From assembly GCA_001543385.1 (NCBI GenBank), contig LPNH01000012.1:1-58668 (forward strand): a stretch of 58,668 nucleotides of DNA, given 5' to 3'. Origin of the DNA: Candidatus Hemicellulosilyticus sp. P3 (GTDB taxonomy: Bacteria > Bacteroidota > Bacteroidia > Bacteroidales > P3). A model generated the notes under the pieces. The model was given only the letters and a program-made list of their open reading frames with translations. It was not told the origin of the DNA and ran no database searches. Each line of letters begins with the position of its first letter. Within the stretch, counting starts at the first letter, position 1. Positions 1-9,523 of the stretch are shown in pieces. A program made the position numbers and the translations under genes.

Positions 1-2
1 AT

Positions 3-95
3 CGATATTTCGACAACAAGCATCCCCGCAATGAGGAAAACATCAAGGAAACCGAGCGCATCCTTAGGCAACCGCATAGCAAGATACCTTGGTGA
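3..95 (+). CDS. C-terminal end of an unidentified protein (partial)
   Basis: An open frame enters from the left edge and stops at TGA 93-95. Its last 30 residues are hydrophilic and charged and end in KIPW. It points toward the minus-strand methyltransferase, which would be a normal convergent arrangement. The piece is too short to assign to a family and could be a chance open frame. Confidence 0.3.
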   Translation, partial: RYFDNKHPRNEENIKETERILRQPHSKIPW

Positions 96-173
96 CATTC
101 TTTTGCCATATTGCAACGGACGATTGCTCGGTCGACAACCCACAAAACCTTCTGGCTCCCGCACCATTTGGTG

Positions 174-1349
174 TCAGTCAATCCGTTCACACAGCAGTCC
201 GCATTTGCAGCCGGCCGCTGTAGTGGCAATCAGATACCGTGTGCCGCCTTCGCGCAGTCCCAGCTGTTGTTGCAGCCGGGCGGCATCCACCGGGTAGTTG
301 CGGCTCACCACGTGGCCACACCCTTCCGGCACGGCACGCTTGACTGCCTGGCGGTTCAGTTTAACCGTCCCCGTCACGCGAAACCGGCGTCCGGGAAATC
401 CCTCCACCATCCGGTCGCTGGTGTAAAAATGGCTGTTTACGTCAAGCTGTTCCACATGCAGCTGCTGGCTGATAAGTTTGAAAGGGCCTCCTTTCATTAT
501 CGCGGCATTCGGCTCGTACAGATAGCTGCCCACCGCCTGGCAGTAGTGCCCCTCGGCGGCAGCCTCCTCCTCGGCGGTGAAACGCCAGACATCCGTTCTG
601 TCGGCGCGAATATCCACACAATGCCGTGTCACCGTTTTTTCGGTTGGCTGGCACACCAGCACAATCTCTTTGCATTCCCCTTGCACGGCGATCAGATAGA
701 CATCTGTCACCGAGTCCACCTGCCGGATGGCCTGCTGCACGTCGATCATGGGAGACGCTTTTATGGCCAGTTTGCGGCAATGCGACATAATCAATGCCTT
801 GTGTTGCAGTATGTCAGGGGTGCAATCCTCCAAAGCGTACACCCGATGTCCATGCCGGTCGCGTCGTGCGGGGTCCACATAGATGAGATCAAAGAAGTCC
901 CCGTGTTTTTCTATCCAGTCCATGCAGTCAGTTGTTTCACAATGCACATTGGTGCATCCCGTGGCAGACAGGTTGTGCTGCATCAGCGCACACAGGCTGG
1001 CGTTTTGTTCCAGATAGGTCACCTTTGCCGCGCGTGAGGCCATCCAAAGAGTGTCCACCCCCATGCCGCCTGTCAGATCAGCCACATACGCTCCTTCGGC
1101 GACCAGTTGGGCGGCTTTATATCGGGCGGTGGCTTCTGAACTGCTTTGTTCGCAATTTAAGCGAGGTGGATAGGCAAACTCTTCATATTCCAGCAACGAC
1201 GGCCATTTTGCCGCGGCGGTCCGCATACCCTCGATCTGTTGCACCGCGGTCCGCATATCAACATCTGGATAACGCGCGGAATCCAGCAGCAGTTGTGCGG
1301 TGTCGTCATGAATATGCTCCCGGGCAAATGTCAGTGTTGTCCTGTCCAT
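174..1349 (-). CDS. Class I SAM-dependent methyltransferase with THUMP-like C-terminal domain
   Basis: A 391-residue protein. Residues 91-99 (DLTGGMGVD) form the glycine-rich SAM-binding loop of a Rossmann-fold methyltransferase. A DPARRD motif near residue 159 is in the position of the catalytic motif IV found in nucleic-acid methyltransferases. The C-terminal third resembles the THUMP-like domain of an uncharacterised Bacteroidetes methyltransferase family, so an RNA substrate is likely but not shown. The ATG shares one base with the TGA of the upstream nucleotidyltransferase gene, so the two are probably co-translated. It is the last gene of a six-gene minus-strand operon. The exact substrate is unknown. 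Confidence 0.8.
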   Translation of the reverse strand: MDRTTLTFAREHIHDDTAQLLLDSARYPDVDMRTAVQQIEGMRTAAAKWPSLLEYEEFAYPPRLNCEQSSSEATARYKAAQLVAEGAYVADLTGGMGVDTLWMASRAAKVTYLEQNASLCALMQHNLSATGCTNVHCETTDCMDWIEKHGDFFDLIYVDPARRDRHGHRVYALEDCTPDILQHKALIMSHCRKLAIKASPMIDVQQAIRQVDSVTDVYLIAVQGECKEIVLVCQPTEKTVTRHCVDIRADRTDVWRFTAEEEAAAEGHYCQAVGSYLYEPNAAIMKGGPFKLISQQLHVEQLDVNSHFYTSDRMVEGFPGRRFRVTGTVKLNRQAVKRAVPEGCGHVVSRNYPVDAARLQQQLGLREGGTRYLIATTAAGCKCGLLCERID

Positions 1350-2239
1350 CAGTACACACCGGCCTCGTGCAGCCGCTTCAGGCGTTCCACCACCGACGGC
1401 CGGTCCTCCTTATAGGTGACGCCAAACCATTGCGCGGAGGTTTTCAACACCGTCATGGTGGCATAACCGCTATGGATGAAGGTGTTGACGGCAAAAGGAA
1501 TATAATATTCCGACTTTAGTTCCTGTCCGTGCTCCTTCAAGAATTCAACAAAAAGCTTCTCGCTTTCGGCAAAATAGTCGGGGGTGAAGCCGAAAAGATT
1601 CATACTCACCGTGGTGTCGGCGTCCAGCGGATGCAGGGTGCCGTCGGCATCCTTATATTCAATACCGTTGTCGGTGCGTCCGATGCTGGTGCGTTCCGTC
1701 ATGCCGACAAGCAGCCCCTGCGCGTCGGTCTCGCATACGCCGCGGCTCACCGTGCCGTTCTCGCTCAACGTGTTCTCCAGCCGGTAGCCCACCATGCAGT
1801 ATTTGCCTCTCGTGCCGTCCAGTGTCTGCAGATGTTTTGCCATCACCGCAAAGGCGTCGCGTCCATAGAAGTCATCGGCGTTGATAATGGCAAAAGGTTC
1901 GTGAATAACCTCTTTTGCCATCAAAATGGCATGATTCGTTCCCCACGGTTTCTCACGTCCTTCCGGCACCGTAAATCCTTCCGGCAGTTTGTCCAGTTCC
2001 TGATAGACATACTCCACCTCGATGCGTCCGTCGAAATGGCTGCTGTTGATGCGCTGTTTAAACTCGTCGGCAAACGAGCGGCGTATCACAAAAACCACTT
2101 TGCCGAAACCGGCGCGGATGGCGTCGTGGATGCTGTAATCCATAATGATTTCACCGTTCGGCCCCACACCGTCCATTTGTTTCAGTCCGCCATAACGGCT
2201 GCCCAAACCGGCAGCGAGTACTAATAATGTAGGTTTCAT
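1349..2239 (-). CDS. NDP-sugar pyrophosphorylase-like nucleotidyltransferase
   Basis: A 296-residue cytoplasmic protein of the nucleotidyltransferase fold. The N-terminus carries the signature loop LVLAAGLGSRYGG (about residues 6-18) that binds the NTP, and NADDFYG further on supplies the metal-binding aspartates. This domain normally couples a sugar-1-phosphate to a nucleotide for glycan synthesis. The actual sugar cannot be read from the sequence. No hexapeptide acyltransferase extension is present, so this is a stand-alone nucleotidyltransferase. It begins 4 bases after tadA ends and overlaps the methyltransferase gene by one base. Confidence 0.75.
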   Translation of the reverse strand: MKPTLLVLAAGLGSRYGGLKQMDGVGPNGEIIMDYSIHDAIRAGFGKVVFVIRRSFADEFKQRINSSHFDGRIEVEYVYQELDKLPEGFTVPEGREKPWGTNHAILMAKEVIHEPFAIINADDFYGRDAFAVMAKHLQTLDGTRGKYCMVGYRLENTLSENGTVSRGVCETDAQGLLVGMTERTSIGRTDNGIEYKDADGTLHPLDADTTVSMNLFGFTPDYFAESEKLFVEFLKEHGQELKSEYYIPFAVNTFIHSGYATMTVLKTSAQWFGVTYKEDRPSVVERLKRLHEAGVY

Positions 2240-2243
2240 TCTT

Positions 2244-2696
2244 CTATTTGTTTCGTTTAAGTTTAAAAAAATCCTTCAACAGTTGCTCGCACTCCGTCGC
2301 CATCACGCCTCCGGTCACCACCGTCTTTGGGTGCAGAACCGCCCCCTTTGTCAGTGAAAAGCCCCGCCGCGGGTCTGCCGCGCCATAAACGATACGGCTT
2401 ATCTGTGCCCATCCTAAGGCCCCGGCACACATCACGCACGGTTCCAGCGTGACGTACAGCGTGCAATCCGTCAAGTATTTGGCTCCCAAAAGTTCCGCCG
2501 CGGCGGTGATAGCCATCATTTCGGCATGCGCCGTCACATCATGCAGACGTTCCGTATTGTTATGGCAGCGTGCCAGTATGCAGTCATGGCTCACCACCAC
2601 AGCACCCACGGGAATTTCCCCCTCGGCCAGCGCCTGCCGGGCCTCGGCCAGCGCTTGTTCCATATAATGAATGTCCGGATTGTCGATGAGATTCAT
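2244..2696 (-). CDS. tadA: tRNA-specific adenosine deaminase TadA
   Basis: A 150-residue zinc deaminase that converts adenosine 34 to inosine in the tRNA anticodon wobble position. The zinc and catalytic motifs are present: HAEMMAI (His ligand and catalytic Glu) and PCVMCAG (two Cys ligands). I chose the ATG at 2696 because its ATGA overlaps the stop of the upstream exported-protein gene and because the protein then starts just before the conserved MEQAL helix. The frame stays open for 50 codons further upstream, but that stretch lies within the neighbouring gene and has no family resemblance. Confidence 0.92.
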   Translation of the reverse strand: MNLIDNPDIHYMEQALAEARQALAEGEIPVGAVVVSHDCILARCHNNTERLHDVTAHAEMMAITAAAELLGAKYLTDCTLYVTLEPCVMCAGALGWAQISRIVYGAADPRRGFSLTKGAVLHPKTVVTGGVMATECEQLLKDFFKLKRNK

Positions 2697-3454
2697 TTGC
2701 GTTTTCGTTGGGTGAACAGCTTTTCGTCGGGCGCCACATATTGTGCCCGATGAAAGATAAATGTCACTGAGCCGTTGTGCTGGTAGCTCTCCACCGAAGG
2801 CAAGAGCATCGCTCCCAACGGCTGATACTCGTGATAGGCGTGCCAATCCACGCGGTTCCGCGGTGTGACGGGTACCGGTTCGCCGCCGATACTGTCGCTT
2901 TCAGTATACAGAAAAAGCAACTTGCTGTCCCGTTCGAAGTAATAACGCCGGTCATAGCGCGTCGGATTGCGTACGCCGATGCGTTCGGCGGGCTGCCCCT
3001 CGAACAAGACACTCCCTTCATATCTCAATTCATTGCCGTGTAGATACCATTGATACAGCGGGCCTCGGAAATCGTACCCCAGCGCCTCGTCGTAGAATGA
3101 TTCGGCGTTCACACTCTTCCATCCTTCGCCAATATGATAGCATTCATAATACGTTTTGCCGTCAGTGAACAGGCATTGTTGCAGCACCCCGTCATACCAC
3201 AGCTCCATGCGCTGCCGTTGCCGGGGACCTGCCCATCGTTGCATAACCAGTGTGTCGGTTTGTCCGCGCGGCACAATACGGCTTTCGATATAGAGCAGGC
3301 TGTCGACTTGCAGTGCACCCAAATTCAGTGTGCGGTAAAAGTCCGCCACCACCTGCGACGCCTTTCCGTCCGGGCTATACAGAGCTTCCTGTCCGGCCGC
3401 CGCCGTCGCGACCGCCGCCCACAATGTCAATATCGCAATCTTGCACTTCATCAT
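2693..3454 (-). CDS. Exported protein of unknown function
   Basis: A 253-residue protein with a clear Sec signal peptide (KCKIAILTLWAAVATAAAG, cleavage expected around residue 20). The mature part is rich in Tyr and Arg and in short beta-strand-like stretches, somewhat like LolA-type lipoprotein carriers. I cannot place it confidently in a named family. The ATG overlaps the TGA of the upstream DUF4292 gene in an ATGA arrangement, and its own stop overlaps tadA. That ties its expression to a pair of envelope lipoproteins, so a periplasmic role next to them is a reasonable inference. Confidence 0.75.
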   Translation of the reverse strand: MMKCKIAILTLWAAVATAAAGQEALYSPDGKASQVVADFYRTLNLGALQVDSLLYIESRIVPRGQTDTLVMQRWAGPRQRQRMELWYDGVLQQCLFTDGKTYYECYHIGEGWKSVNAESFYDEALGYDFRGPLYQWYLHGNELRYEGSVLFEGQPAERIGVRNPTRYDRRYYFERDSKLLFLYTESDSIGGEPVPVTPRNRVDWHAYHEYQPLGAMLLPSVESYQHNGSVTFIFHRAQYVAPDEKLFTQRKRK

Positions 3455-3993
3455 CGCTGCAAAGGTCGGGCTCGGTAAGGTATCGTCAAGGGGTAGCCCT
3501 GCTCCCTGACCGCGGTGTAATGAGTGAATTCTAAATGCAGGGTGTCCTGTCTCCGTTCGTGCTCCACCACGATATCCACGTCGCGCCTGCGTTCGCGGTA
3601 GGCGTCGAGGAAGACGGGCTGCAGGCGTCCATAGTCAATGCGATAGCCCGTCACTTTGTGCAGCGAGGCATAATCACCCTTGTAGTACTGTTGGGTGGCA
3701 CGGGCGTATACGAGGATGCTGTCGGGTGTCAGCCGTGCGCGGCCCAATTCCACAATCTTACTTATGCTCAGCCAGATAATACTATCCTCCTGCATCCGCA
3801 GCATGCCTGTCAACCGGATGCCCTGAAACGTACATTGGAAGTTGGCCGCAAAGCGTATATGTCCGGTGGCGGGTGTCGTCGTTGCGCCGCTGTCTGTCGC
3901 TTGTGCCGGTGTCGTCGACACCGCTTCGCGCCGGCTACGGCATCCGCTCAATAGGACCAATAGGGCCAGAATTATTATTGCAGAGTGTCTCAT
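3451..3993 (-). CDS. DUF4292-type lipoprotein
   Basis: A 180-residue predicted lipoprotein. The hydrophobic leader ends in the lipobox LSGC (residues 15-18), giving an acylated Cys18. The body resembles the Bacteroidetes DUF4292 family, with the typical block around EDSIIWLSISK and a later run of strands. Function is unknown; the family is commonly found beside TPR lipoproteins, as here. The start ATG overlaps the stop of the TPR gene by 4 bases (ATGA), and the stop overlaps the next gene in the same way. Confidence 0.75.
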   Translation of the reverse strand: MRHSAIIILALLVLLSGCRSRREAVSTTPAQATDSGATTTPATGHIRFAANFQCTFQGIRLTGMLRMQEDSIIWLSISKIVELGRARLTPDSILVYARATQQYYKGDYASLHKVTGYRIDYGRLQPVFLDAYRERRRDVDIVVEHERRQDTLHLEFTHYTAVREQGYPLTIPYRARPLQR

Positions 3994-5645
3994 TGGTTTT
4001 CGAGGATTGTCCGATAGTGATGCAGCAATGTCTCGCTGTGCTGTGGGTCATTCTCGACGGCGCGGCGCATATAAGGCAATGCGTCGTGGTCGCGTCCCAT
4101 CCGGTGCAGGATCCAAGCGTAGGTGTCCAGAAATGTAGCGTTCTTGGGCTCCGCTTCAATCGTACGGCGCGACATCTGTTCGGCATGCACCAGTTGCGCC
4201 GGGCTGGCTCCAGGCATTTCGCTCAAATAATAAGCATAATTATTCAATATGCCCATATCATCCGGATGCAGCTCCAGATAGCGGTCAAAACATGGCCAGG
4301 CCTTTTCCGGCTCACCGGCGCGGTAGTGGCATTCAGCCATCAAACCATAGCACTCGGCCTCTAGATACCCATTGCGGAATCCCAGTTTCCGGCACCGTTC
4401 CAGATGGGTGAGCGCGGTTGTATATTCGTGACGCCCATGGGCATCCAGTGCCAGCAGGTAGTGCGGAAGCAGGTGGAACGGGAACAGCTCGCTCGCCAAT
4501 GCGGCGTCGTGTGCCAGACGGTTGCTGTCCTGTGTCATCGACTCGCATATCAGCAGTGCCTCCCACGCCTCATAGCGGCTGCTGTCGTGGCGCAGATACA
4601 GCCGGATCCAAGGCAGCGCCTCTTCATAACGTTCACGACGCATCAGCACGTCTGCATAAAACATCGCATAACTGCTGCTGTCCTCGCAGTAGCGCACCAG
4701 TGTATCCACCAAAGCATACGTCTCTGGGGCATACGTTTTGTAAAACTCCTCCGTCGAATAGAATGTGCTCAATATCTGCATCTTGTCCGTACAGCTTAGC
4801 TTAGGGTGCCGGAATCCGGTGGCCAGTTCCTCCATGGCTCGCTGCGGCTCGCCGGTCAGCTTATAATAATTGGCTAATGAGATATGGATAAATTCATCGT
4901 CGGGACGCTGGCGGGCAATATTGTCGTAATACGGTTTGGCGTGGCGGTAATCCTTCTGTTTCATGTAGGCTTCGGCCACTATGGCGCTGAAGCGGGTCTC
5001 TTCCGGCATACTGCGAGCCAGGTTCTCCACCTCGTGCAATGCCTGCTGCGGTTTGCCTAACGCCTCCCACAGCTTTTGTTTCTGCAGCGACACCGCTTCG
5101 CTGACACCCCAGCGTCTCTCGGCGCGGTTCAGTGCGTCGATGGCGTTTTCAGCATCGCCTGCTTGCAAATAGGCGTCTGACAGCTGGTAATAATTCTCCC
5201 TGCGGTCGGGCTGCACTGCCACAATCTCCTCCCACATGGCTGCCACCGCCTTATGGTCATATCGGTGTCCGTATATGTTGGTGAGCAATAATTTATACCA
5301 TACATTGCCTGTTTCCAATTCATTGGCGCGATGACCGTGGTACAGTGCGCTGTCTAATGCGCCGGCCTGCAGCAACATTGCCGCAGTCTCATAATGTGCT
5401 GCCGCACACCGGTTGTCCTGCGTTAATATTTTTTTGTACAGCTCCAATGCCTGCTTGTCGTTTCCGGCCTCCTGTTGCATCTTGGCCTCGATAAGCAGGC
5501 CTTCCAGTTGCAGGGTGGCTTCATCCACCTCTGTCGCCTTTTGCCGGCCGGTCTCTGTCGCCGCTGTCGTCCGTTGGCTCCTGCAGCCGGCCGGGATGCA
5601 CCCCAGCAGTGCTGCTGCAAATACATAGAAAACAGTTCTTCTCAT
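3990..5645 (-). CDS. TPR-repeat lipoprotein
   Basis: A 551-residue protein opening with MRRTVFYVFAAALLGC, a lipoprotein signal whose likely lipidated residue is Cys16 (Cys21 is an alternative). The rest is a series of 34-residue tetratricopeptide helices, visible as repeated A..HYE/A..Y..A patterns from about residue 40 to 540. TPR superhelices bind partner proteins, so this is probably a scaffold at the outer or inner membrane. It is the first gene of the overlapping minus-strand operon. The start is supported by the signal peptide. The partner is not known. Confidence 0.85.
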   Translation of the reverse strand: MRRTVFYVFAAALLGCIPAGCRSQRTTAATETGRQKATEVDEATLQLEGLLIEAKMQQEAGNDKQALELYKKILTQDNRCAAAHYETAAMLLQAGALDSALYHGHRANELETGNVWYKLLLTNIYGHRYDHKAVAAMWEEIVAVQPDRRENYYQLSDAYLQAGDAENAIDALNRAERRWGVSEAVSLQKQKLWEALGKPQQALHEVENLARSMPEETRFSAIVAEAYMKQKDYRHAKPYYDNIARQRPDDEFIHISLANYYKLTGEPQRAMEELATGFRHPKLSCTDKMQILSTFYSTEEFYKTYAPETYALVDTLVRYCEDSSSYAMFYADVLMRRERYEEALPWIRLYLRHDSSRYEAWEALLICESMTQDSNRLAHDAALASELFPFHLLPHYLLALDAHGRHEYTTALTHLERCRKLGFRNGYLEAECYGLMAECHYRAGEPEKAWPCFDRYLELHPDDMGILNNYAYYLSEMPGASPAQLVHAEQMSRRTIEAEPKNATFLDTYAWILHRMGRDHDALPYMRRAVENDPQHSETLLHHYRTILENQ

Positions 5646-5816
5646 TCGTCTAAATACTCATTTTGTTCGCATCAGGCGCCCGTACATATTTGGGAATGGA
5701 TTGTCAATATGTCAGCAATAACGTCGTTCCCTCCTTTTTTATTGCGTCCTCCCTTCAAGTGCTCTTTTACACGAGCTCATTTGGTTTCGTAATAAAACAA
5801 AAAAGGCGGCGACTGA

Positions 5817-5847
5817 TTTGTCATTACAATTCTTTTTACTATATTTG
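5817..5847 (+). promoter_or_regulatory. Bacteroidetes-type promoter of the 847-residue T9SS cargo gene
   Basis: TTTG at 5817-5820 and TATATTTG at 5840-5847 are 19 bases apart. This matches the Bacteroidetes primary sigma consensus TTTG-N19/21-TAnnTTTG. The predicted leader before the ATG at 5975 is about 120 bases. Nothing else recognisable lies in the 329-base gap between the TPR lipoprotein gene and this gene. Confidence 0.75.
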
Positions 5848-5974
5848 CATTGTTTAAGGGGGATTTTTCGAGGCTTGTCTTTCAGTTTAACTGACTGAAA
5901 GCGAAATTCGAAAGGTGCTTTTTAGGCAGGATATGCAAGAAAGTCAAATCTTATTCATCAAAATCACACAACAA

Positions 5975-8518
5975 ATGAAAAAAACATTAATGGTTCTCAG
6001 TTTCGCATTGTGCGCCACGTTCGCCTTTGCGCAAACCAACCGTGTTGTCGGCCAGGCCAAAATCGACGACAACCGCCAGAAAGCCAGCCAAAGCGTGACC
6101 GCTTCATTGCAGAACGGCGCCGCGGTGGACTACAAAGGTTCCATCTTTACCAAAGATGACACCTTGGCATTATTCGATTTCTCCATGGCTCCGGATGCCG
6201 CCAATGCCAACTATTCGTTCGGCACCGTCGCCACCGGCGACGTGATCGGCGGCCAGGCGGCCACAGTGCATGCCCAGCCTTTTGCCGGTGCCACATGGCA
6301 TCGTTGGGTTGGTGTAGACTCTGTCTCGCTCCTCGACGAGCAGGGAATGGAGTCCGTATATCCGGATTTGGGTTTTGTATACGGTAACCCCAGATATCTT
6401 TACAGTGCAGGTAATCGTATGGACACTGATTACTGCTCCTCCCTCAACGGATGGGTCATGCTGGAAATGTGGTCCACCGAGGACGGTTCAGGCAGCATCA
6501 ATGCCTACATCGCGCTGAACGCCATCCCCACCACCGATGTCGAGCTCTTCTCGGTTCGTTTCTTCCAGTACCTGTACCATTTTGCCGAGAGCACCTATGT
6601 TGATTACAGCACCGATGGCGGCGCCACATGGAACACCACGCAGATCAACACCAACATTGCGGTCAACAACGATTCTTGGGGTTATGCCCGTTTCACCATG
6701 CCTTCGGCCGCCGCTGCCGGCAGTTCGGTCCTTCTGCGCATCCGTGTCCAGAGCACCTACAACCGTGGCTATGGCTACTTGTGGATGCTGGACGACGTGG
6801 CCGTCACCAAGAATGTCGACGACCAGTTTACCAAAAGCGACCAGTACTGGCTTGCCGGTGCCTATCAGCAGATGCCGCAAGGCCTGAGCCTTCCCGTCGA
6901 GTGGGCTTCCCGTATCATCAATAGCGGTATCAACGCCCAGACCAATTCTCAGTTGAAACTCGACAACGTCTACCAGGGCACAGCCACCAACATCCATACA
7001 TGGAATTTGGGTACCGTTCCTTCGGAGCAGGATTCTGTTTATGACCTCTCCACCACTGCCTCCTTCCCGACAAGCAATGCCGGCGACAACTTTGTCACAG
7101 CCACCCTCACCTCCGACAATCTGACGGTTGCTTATGACACCGTTCTCTACATGGTCAACACCCTCGGCGCCGACGGTTCCTACACTTGGGCCCGCGACAA
7201 CGGCTTCCTCAACGCCAAACATTCGTTCCTCTTTGGTTTCGACAGCAGTACCTACGTCGATGACGAAGGCAACACCAGCCATTACATTACAGAAAACTCT
7301 CCTTACTACACCAACCAGGGTCACAGCGTCTATGCTCTCTATGAGACCGGCTCCACCGTTCCTACCGATGGCAATGGCAGACCGTGGGTGATTCGTGGTG
7401 TCGAGTATGTCGTGGCTGTCGACGAGGATGTGGTGAACAGCTCCACTCCCGCCCAGATTGCTCCTGCCATTGTGCGTGACAGCAGCACAAACGACGGCTA
7501 TGTCCGTTTCCTCCCCGTTTCCACTGGTATTTCGTCCTATACCACTAATCCCGCCACCGAATACAACGACCCCGCTGAGATGCGTGACTTCGGCTACTAT
7601 CAGCAAAGCGACGGCTACAACACTGTTCGTATTGACTTCTCCACGCAGGCTGAATTGATGCCCAATCAGTTGTACCATGTGGGTTATGAGTTGCTGGCCG
7701 ATGCCCGTTTCGCCGTGGCACACACCCCGTACAACACCTACACCCAATGGAACGAAGAGAACCAGCGTTACAGCTACGTCCCGTTCCGCAACAATGCGCA
7801 GTTGAAGAAATATGCCTACAACTTCACTTACGGCATGTCTCGTTTGGCTAAAGGTTCCGACGTCTTGGTTTACAATCCTATTGACGGTTATACATGGGCA
7901 GGTCAAAGTGTCGCCTACTATCCTATGATTCGTCTGCTTGTCGGTCCGCGCTCATCCACGAAATCCATCTCCGTCACCTGCTCTTTTGAGGATGATGATG
8001 AGGAACTTGGTGGTGTCTATTCTGCCGATCTGCAAGGGCTTTGCGGCTCGACACTCGACGTTGTCGAGGGCGCCAGCACCCGCATCTACATCATCCCCGA
8101 GACCGAGGTTTCCGTTTTCACCCTCACAGTTGACGGTGACGAGATCGATGTAACCACTCTTCCCAGCGAACCCATCAATGACGGTGCCTATACCGGTTAC
8201 TACTATGAGTTCAACAATGTCACCGCAGATCATCAGGTGGTTGCCTCCTTCGCAGTGGGTATCGACGATGTCGCTGCCCGCGTCAGGATGAACCTTCAGC
8301 CCAACCCTGCCTCTTCCAATGTGAAGCTCAATATCCAGGGTGTCACCGGCTATGTCAACTGCGCACTCATCGACATGAGCGGTCGTGTCGTCCGCAGCAG
8401 CCGTATCAATGCTGAGACCGAGAACACCATCAATCTCAACGGTCTTGCCAAGGGCGCCTACTTTGTCCGTATCACCAACAATGATTTCACCAAAGTTGAA
8501 AGACTCATCGTTCGCTAA
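5975..8518 (+). CDS. Secreted T9SS cargo protein with C-terminal sorting domain
   Basis: An 847-residue exported protein. I chose the ATG at 5975 because it gives a standard signal peptide (MKKTLMVLSFALCATFAFAQ); the frame opens 20 codons earlier with no signal. Around residues 140-290 there is a jelly-roll-like module with STDGGATWNT and LWMLDDVAV, a pattern seen in MAM or cleaved-adhesin domains of T9SS cargo. The last 75 residues (NLQPNPASSNVKLN through the final RLIVR) form a type A T9SS sorting domain, so the protein should cross the outer membrane and be anchored or released at the surface. Its ligand is unknown. A strong promoter precedes it and a long hairpin terminator follows, so it is a single-gene transcript. 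Confidence 0.85.
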   Translation: MKKTLMVLSFALCATFAFAQTNRVVGQAKIDDNRQKASQSVTASLQNGAAVDYKGSIFTKDDTLALFDFSMAPDAANANYSFGTVATGDVIGGQAATVHAQPFAGATWHRWVGVDSVSLLDEQGMESVYPDLGFVYGNPRYLYSAGNRMDTDYCSSLNGWVMLEMWSTEDGSGSINAYIALNAIPTTDVELFSVRFFQYLYHFAESTYVDYSTDGGATWNTTQINTNIAVNNDSWGYARFTMPSAAAAGSSVLLRIRVQSTYNRGYGYLWMLDDVAVTKNVDDQFTKSDQYWLAGAYQQMPQGLSLPVEWASRIINSGINAQTNSQLKLDNVYQGTATNIHTWNLGTVPSEQDSVYDLSTTASFPTSNAGDNFVTATLTSDNLTVAYDTVLYMVNTLGADGSYTWARDNGFLNAKHSFLFGFDSSTYVDDEGNTSHYITENSPYYTNQGHSVYALYETGSTVPTDGNGRPWVIRGVEYVVAVDEDVVNSSTPAQIAPAIVRDSSTNDGYVRFLPVSTGISSYTTNPATEYNDPAEMRDFGYYQQSDGYNTVRIDFSTQAELMPNQLYHVGYELLADARFAVAHTPYNTYTQWNEENQRYSYVPFRNNAQLKKYAYNFTYGMSRLAKGSDVLVYNPIDGYTWAGQSVAYYPMIRLLVGPRSSTKSISVTCSFEDDDEELGGVYSADLQGLCGSTLDVVEGASTRIYIIPETEVSVFTLTVDGDEIDVTTLPSEPINDGAYTGYYYEFNNVTADHQVVASFAVGIDDVAARVRMNLQPNPASSNVKLNIQGVTGYVNCALIDMSGRVVRSSRINAETENTINLNGLAKGAYFVRITNNDFTKVERLIVR

Positions 8519-8536
8519 TTCCGATAGCGTCATACG

Positions 8537-8578
8537 ATAAATGAAGCGGGGGCTCGATCGAGTCCCCGCTTCATTTAT
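8537..8578. terminator. Bidirectional hairpin terminator
   Basis: A 15-bp perfect stem (8537-8551 with 8564-8578) whose loop CTCGATCGAG is itself palindromic. It lies between the converging cargo gene (stop 8518) and yicC (stop 8652). Confidence 0.85.
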
Positions 8579-8651
8579 ATAAATGGATAATTTTTTTTAT
8601 CCTGTCAATCCGGCGTTATTTCGTGCAGGATTATTTCAGTTTCTCCTTATA

Positions 8652-9518
8652 TCAAAGAATATTACCCAGCTGCTCTTTAATCTTCTCCAGTTCATCCTTC
8701 ATCTCCACCACCAGTTTCTGGATTTCAACATGGTTGGCTTTTGATCCGGTGGTGTTGATTTCACGGCCCATCTCCTGCGCAATAAATCCCAGTTTCTTTC
8801 CACAATTCTCCTCTTCCGCCATTGTCTGACGGAAATAGTCCAGGTGTTTCTGCAGGCGCACTTTTTCTTCTGTAATATCCAGTTTCTCCAAGTAATAGAT
8901 AATTTCCTGCTCAAAGCGGTTGGGATCGACCTCCTTGATAGCAAACTCATCAAAATATTTTTTAATACGTTCGCGAGCCGTTGTGATGCGCTCTGCCTCG
9001 TGCGATGCAATCAGATGTAGTCGTCGTTCTATCTCGTCCAGATGCAGCCTGATGTCTTGCTCCAACACTGTTCCCTCATGCAGTCGGGTCTGTTCGACTG
9101 CGTCGATGGTGCTTTCCAACAGTGAGTCCAGCATAGCGGTCTGTTCGTCATCCGCTTCAGAATGGTCATTGTTAAGCCAGATATCGGACTGCGTGGCTAA
9201 ATGCTCCAACAGTCTGCTGCTGTCACACCCTAACTCGTCCCCCAACGTTCTCAATTCATTATATTGAGTGCGTAACAGTTCTCGGTTCAGCCGTACATTG
9301 ACATTTTGCAGACCCTCTTCGCTGATATACACATCCACTTTTCCGCGAACCAGCCGTGTCAGTCGCCGCCGTATTTCCATCTCGTGGCTACGGTGGCTGG
9401 ATGCGGTTTTGACGTTAAGGTCCAGTGTTTTGCTGTTCAGAGTTTTAATTTCGACGGTGACAGTCTTCCCGTCTATGGTGCCCTGCATCTTTGCAAAGCC
9501 TGTCATTGATTTCATCAT
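8652..9518 (-). CDS. YicC/YloC family endoribonuclease
   Basis: A 288-residue protein that begins MMKSMTGFAK, the hallmark N-terminus of the YicC/YloC family, and ends with the conserved block around GREINTTGSKA and the final KIKEQLGNIL. Family members are RNases that act on RNA substrates and small RNAs. The middle is helical and charged. Start could be either of two adjacent ATG codons (9518 or 9515). It lies 5 bases after the ApbE-type gene ends, so the two are probably co-transcribed, although no functional link is evident. Confidence 0.88.
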   Translation of the reverse strand: MMKSMTGFAKMQGTIDGKTVTVEIKTLNSKTLDLNVKTASSHRSHEMEIRRRLTRLVRGKVDVYISEEGLQNVNVRLNRELLRTQYNELRTLGDELGCDSSRLLEHLATQSDIWLNNDHSEADDEQTAMLDSLLESTIDAVEQTRLHEGTVLEQDIRLHLDEIERRLHLIASHEAERITTARERIKKYFDEFAIKEVDPNRFEQEIIYYLEKLDITEEKVRLQKHLDYFRQTMAEEENCGKKLGFIAQEMGREINTTGSKANHVEIQKLVVEMKDELEKIKEQLGNIL

Positions 9519-9523
9519 GTCTG

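Noticed and set aside
111..1037. A 308-codon plus-strand frame over the methyltransferase gene
   Set aside because: It mirrors the minus-strand gene, lacks any recognisable family feature, and its codon pattern is the reverse of the real gene.
6488..7906. A 472-codon minus-strand frame under the T9SS cargo gene
   Set aside because: It is rich in Val and Gly from antisense reading of a Thr/Asp-rich protein; the plus-strand gene has a signal peptide and a sorting domain.
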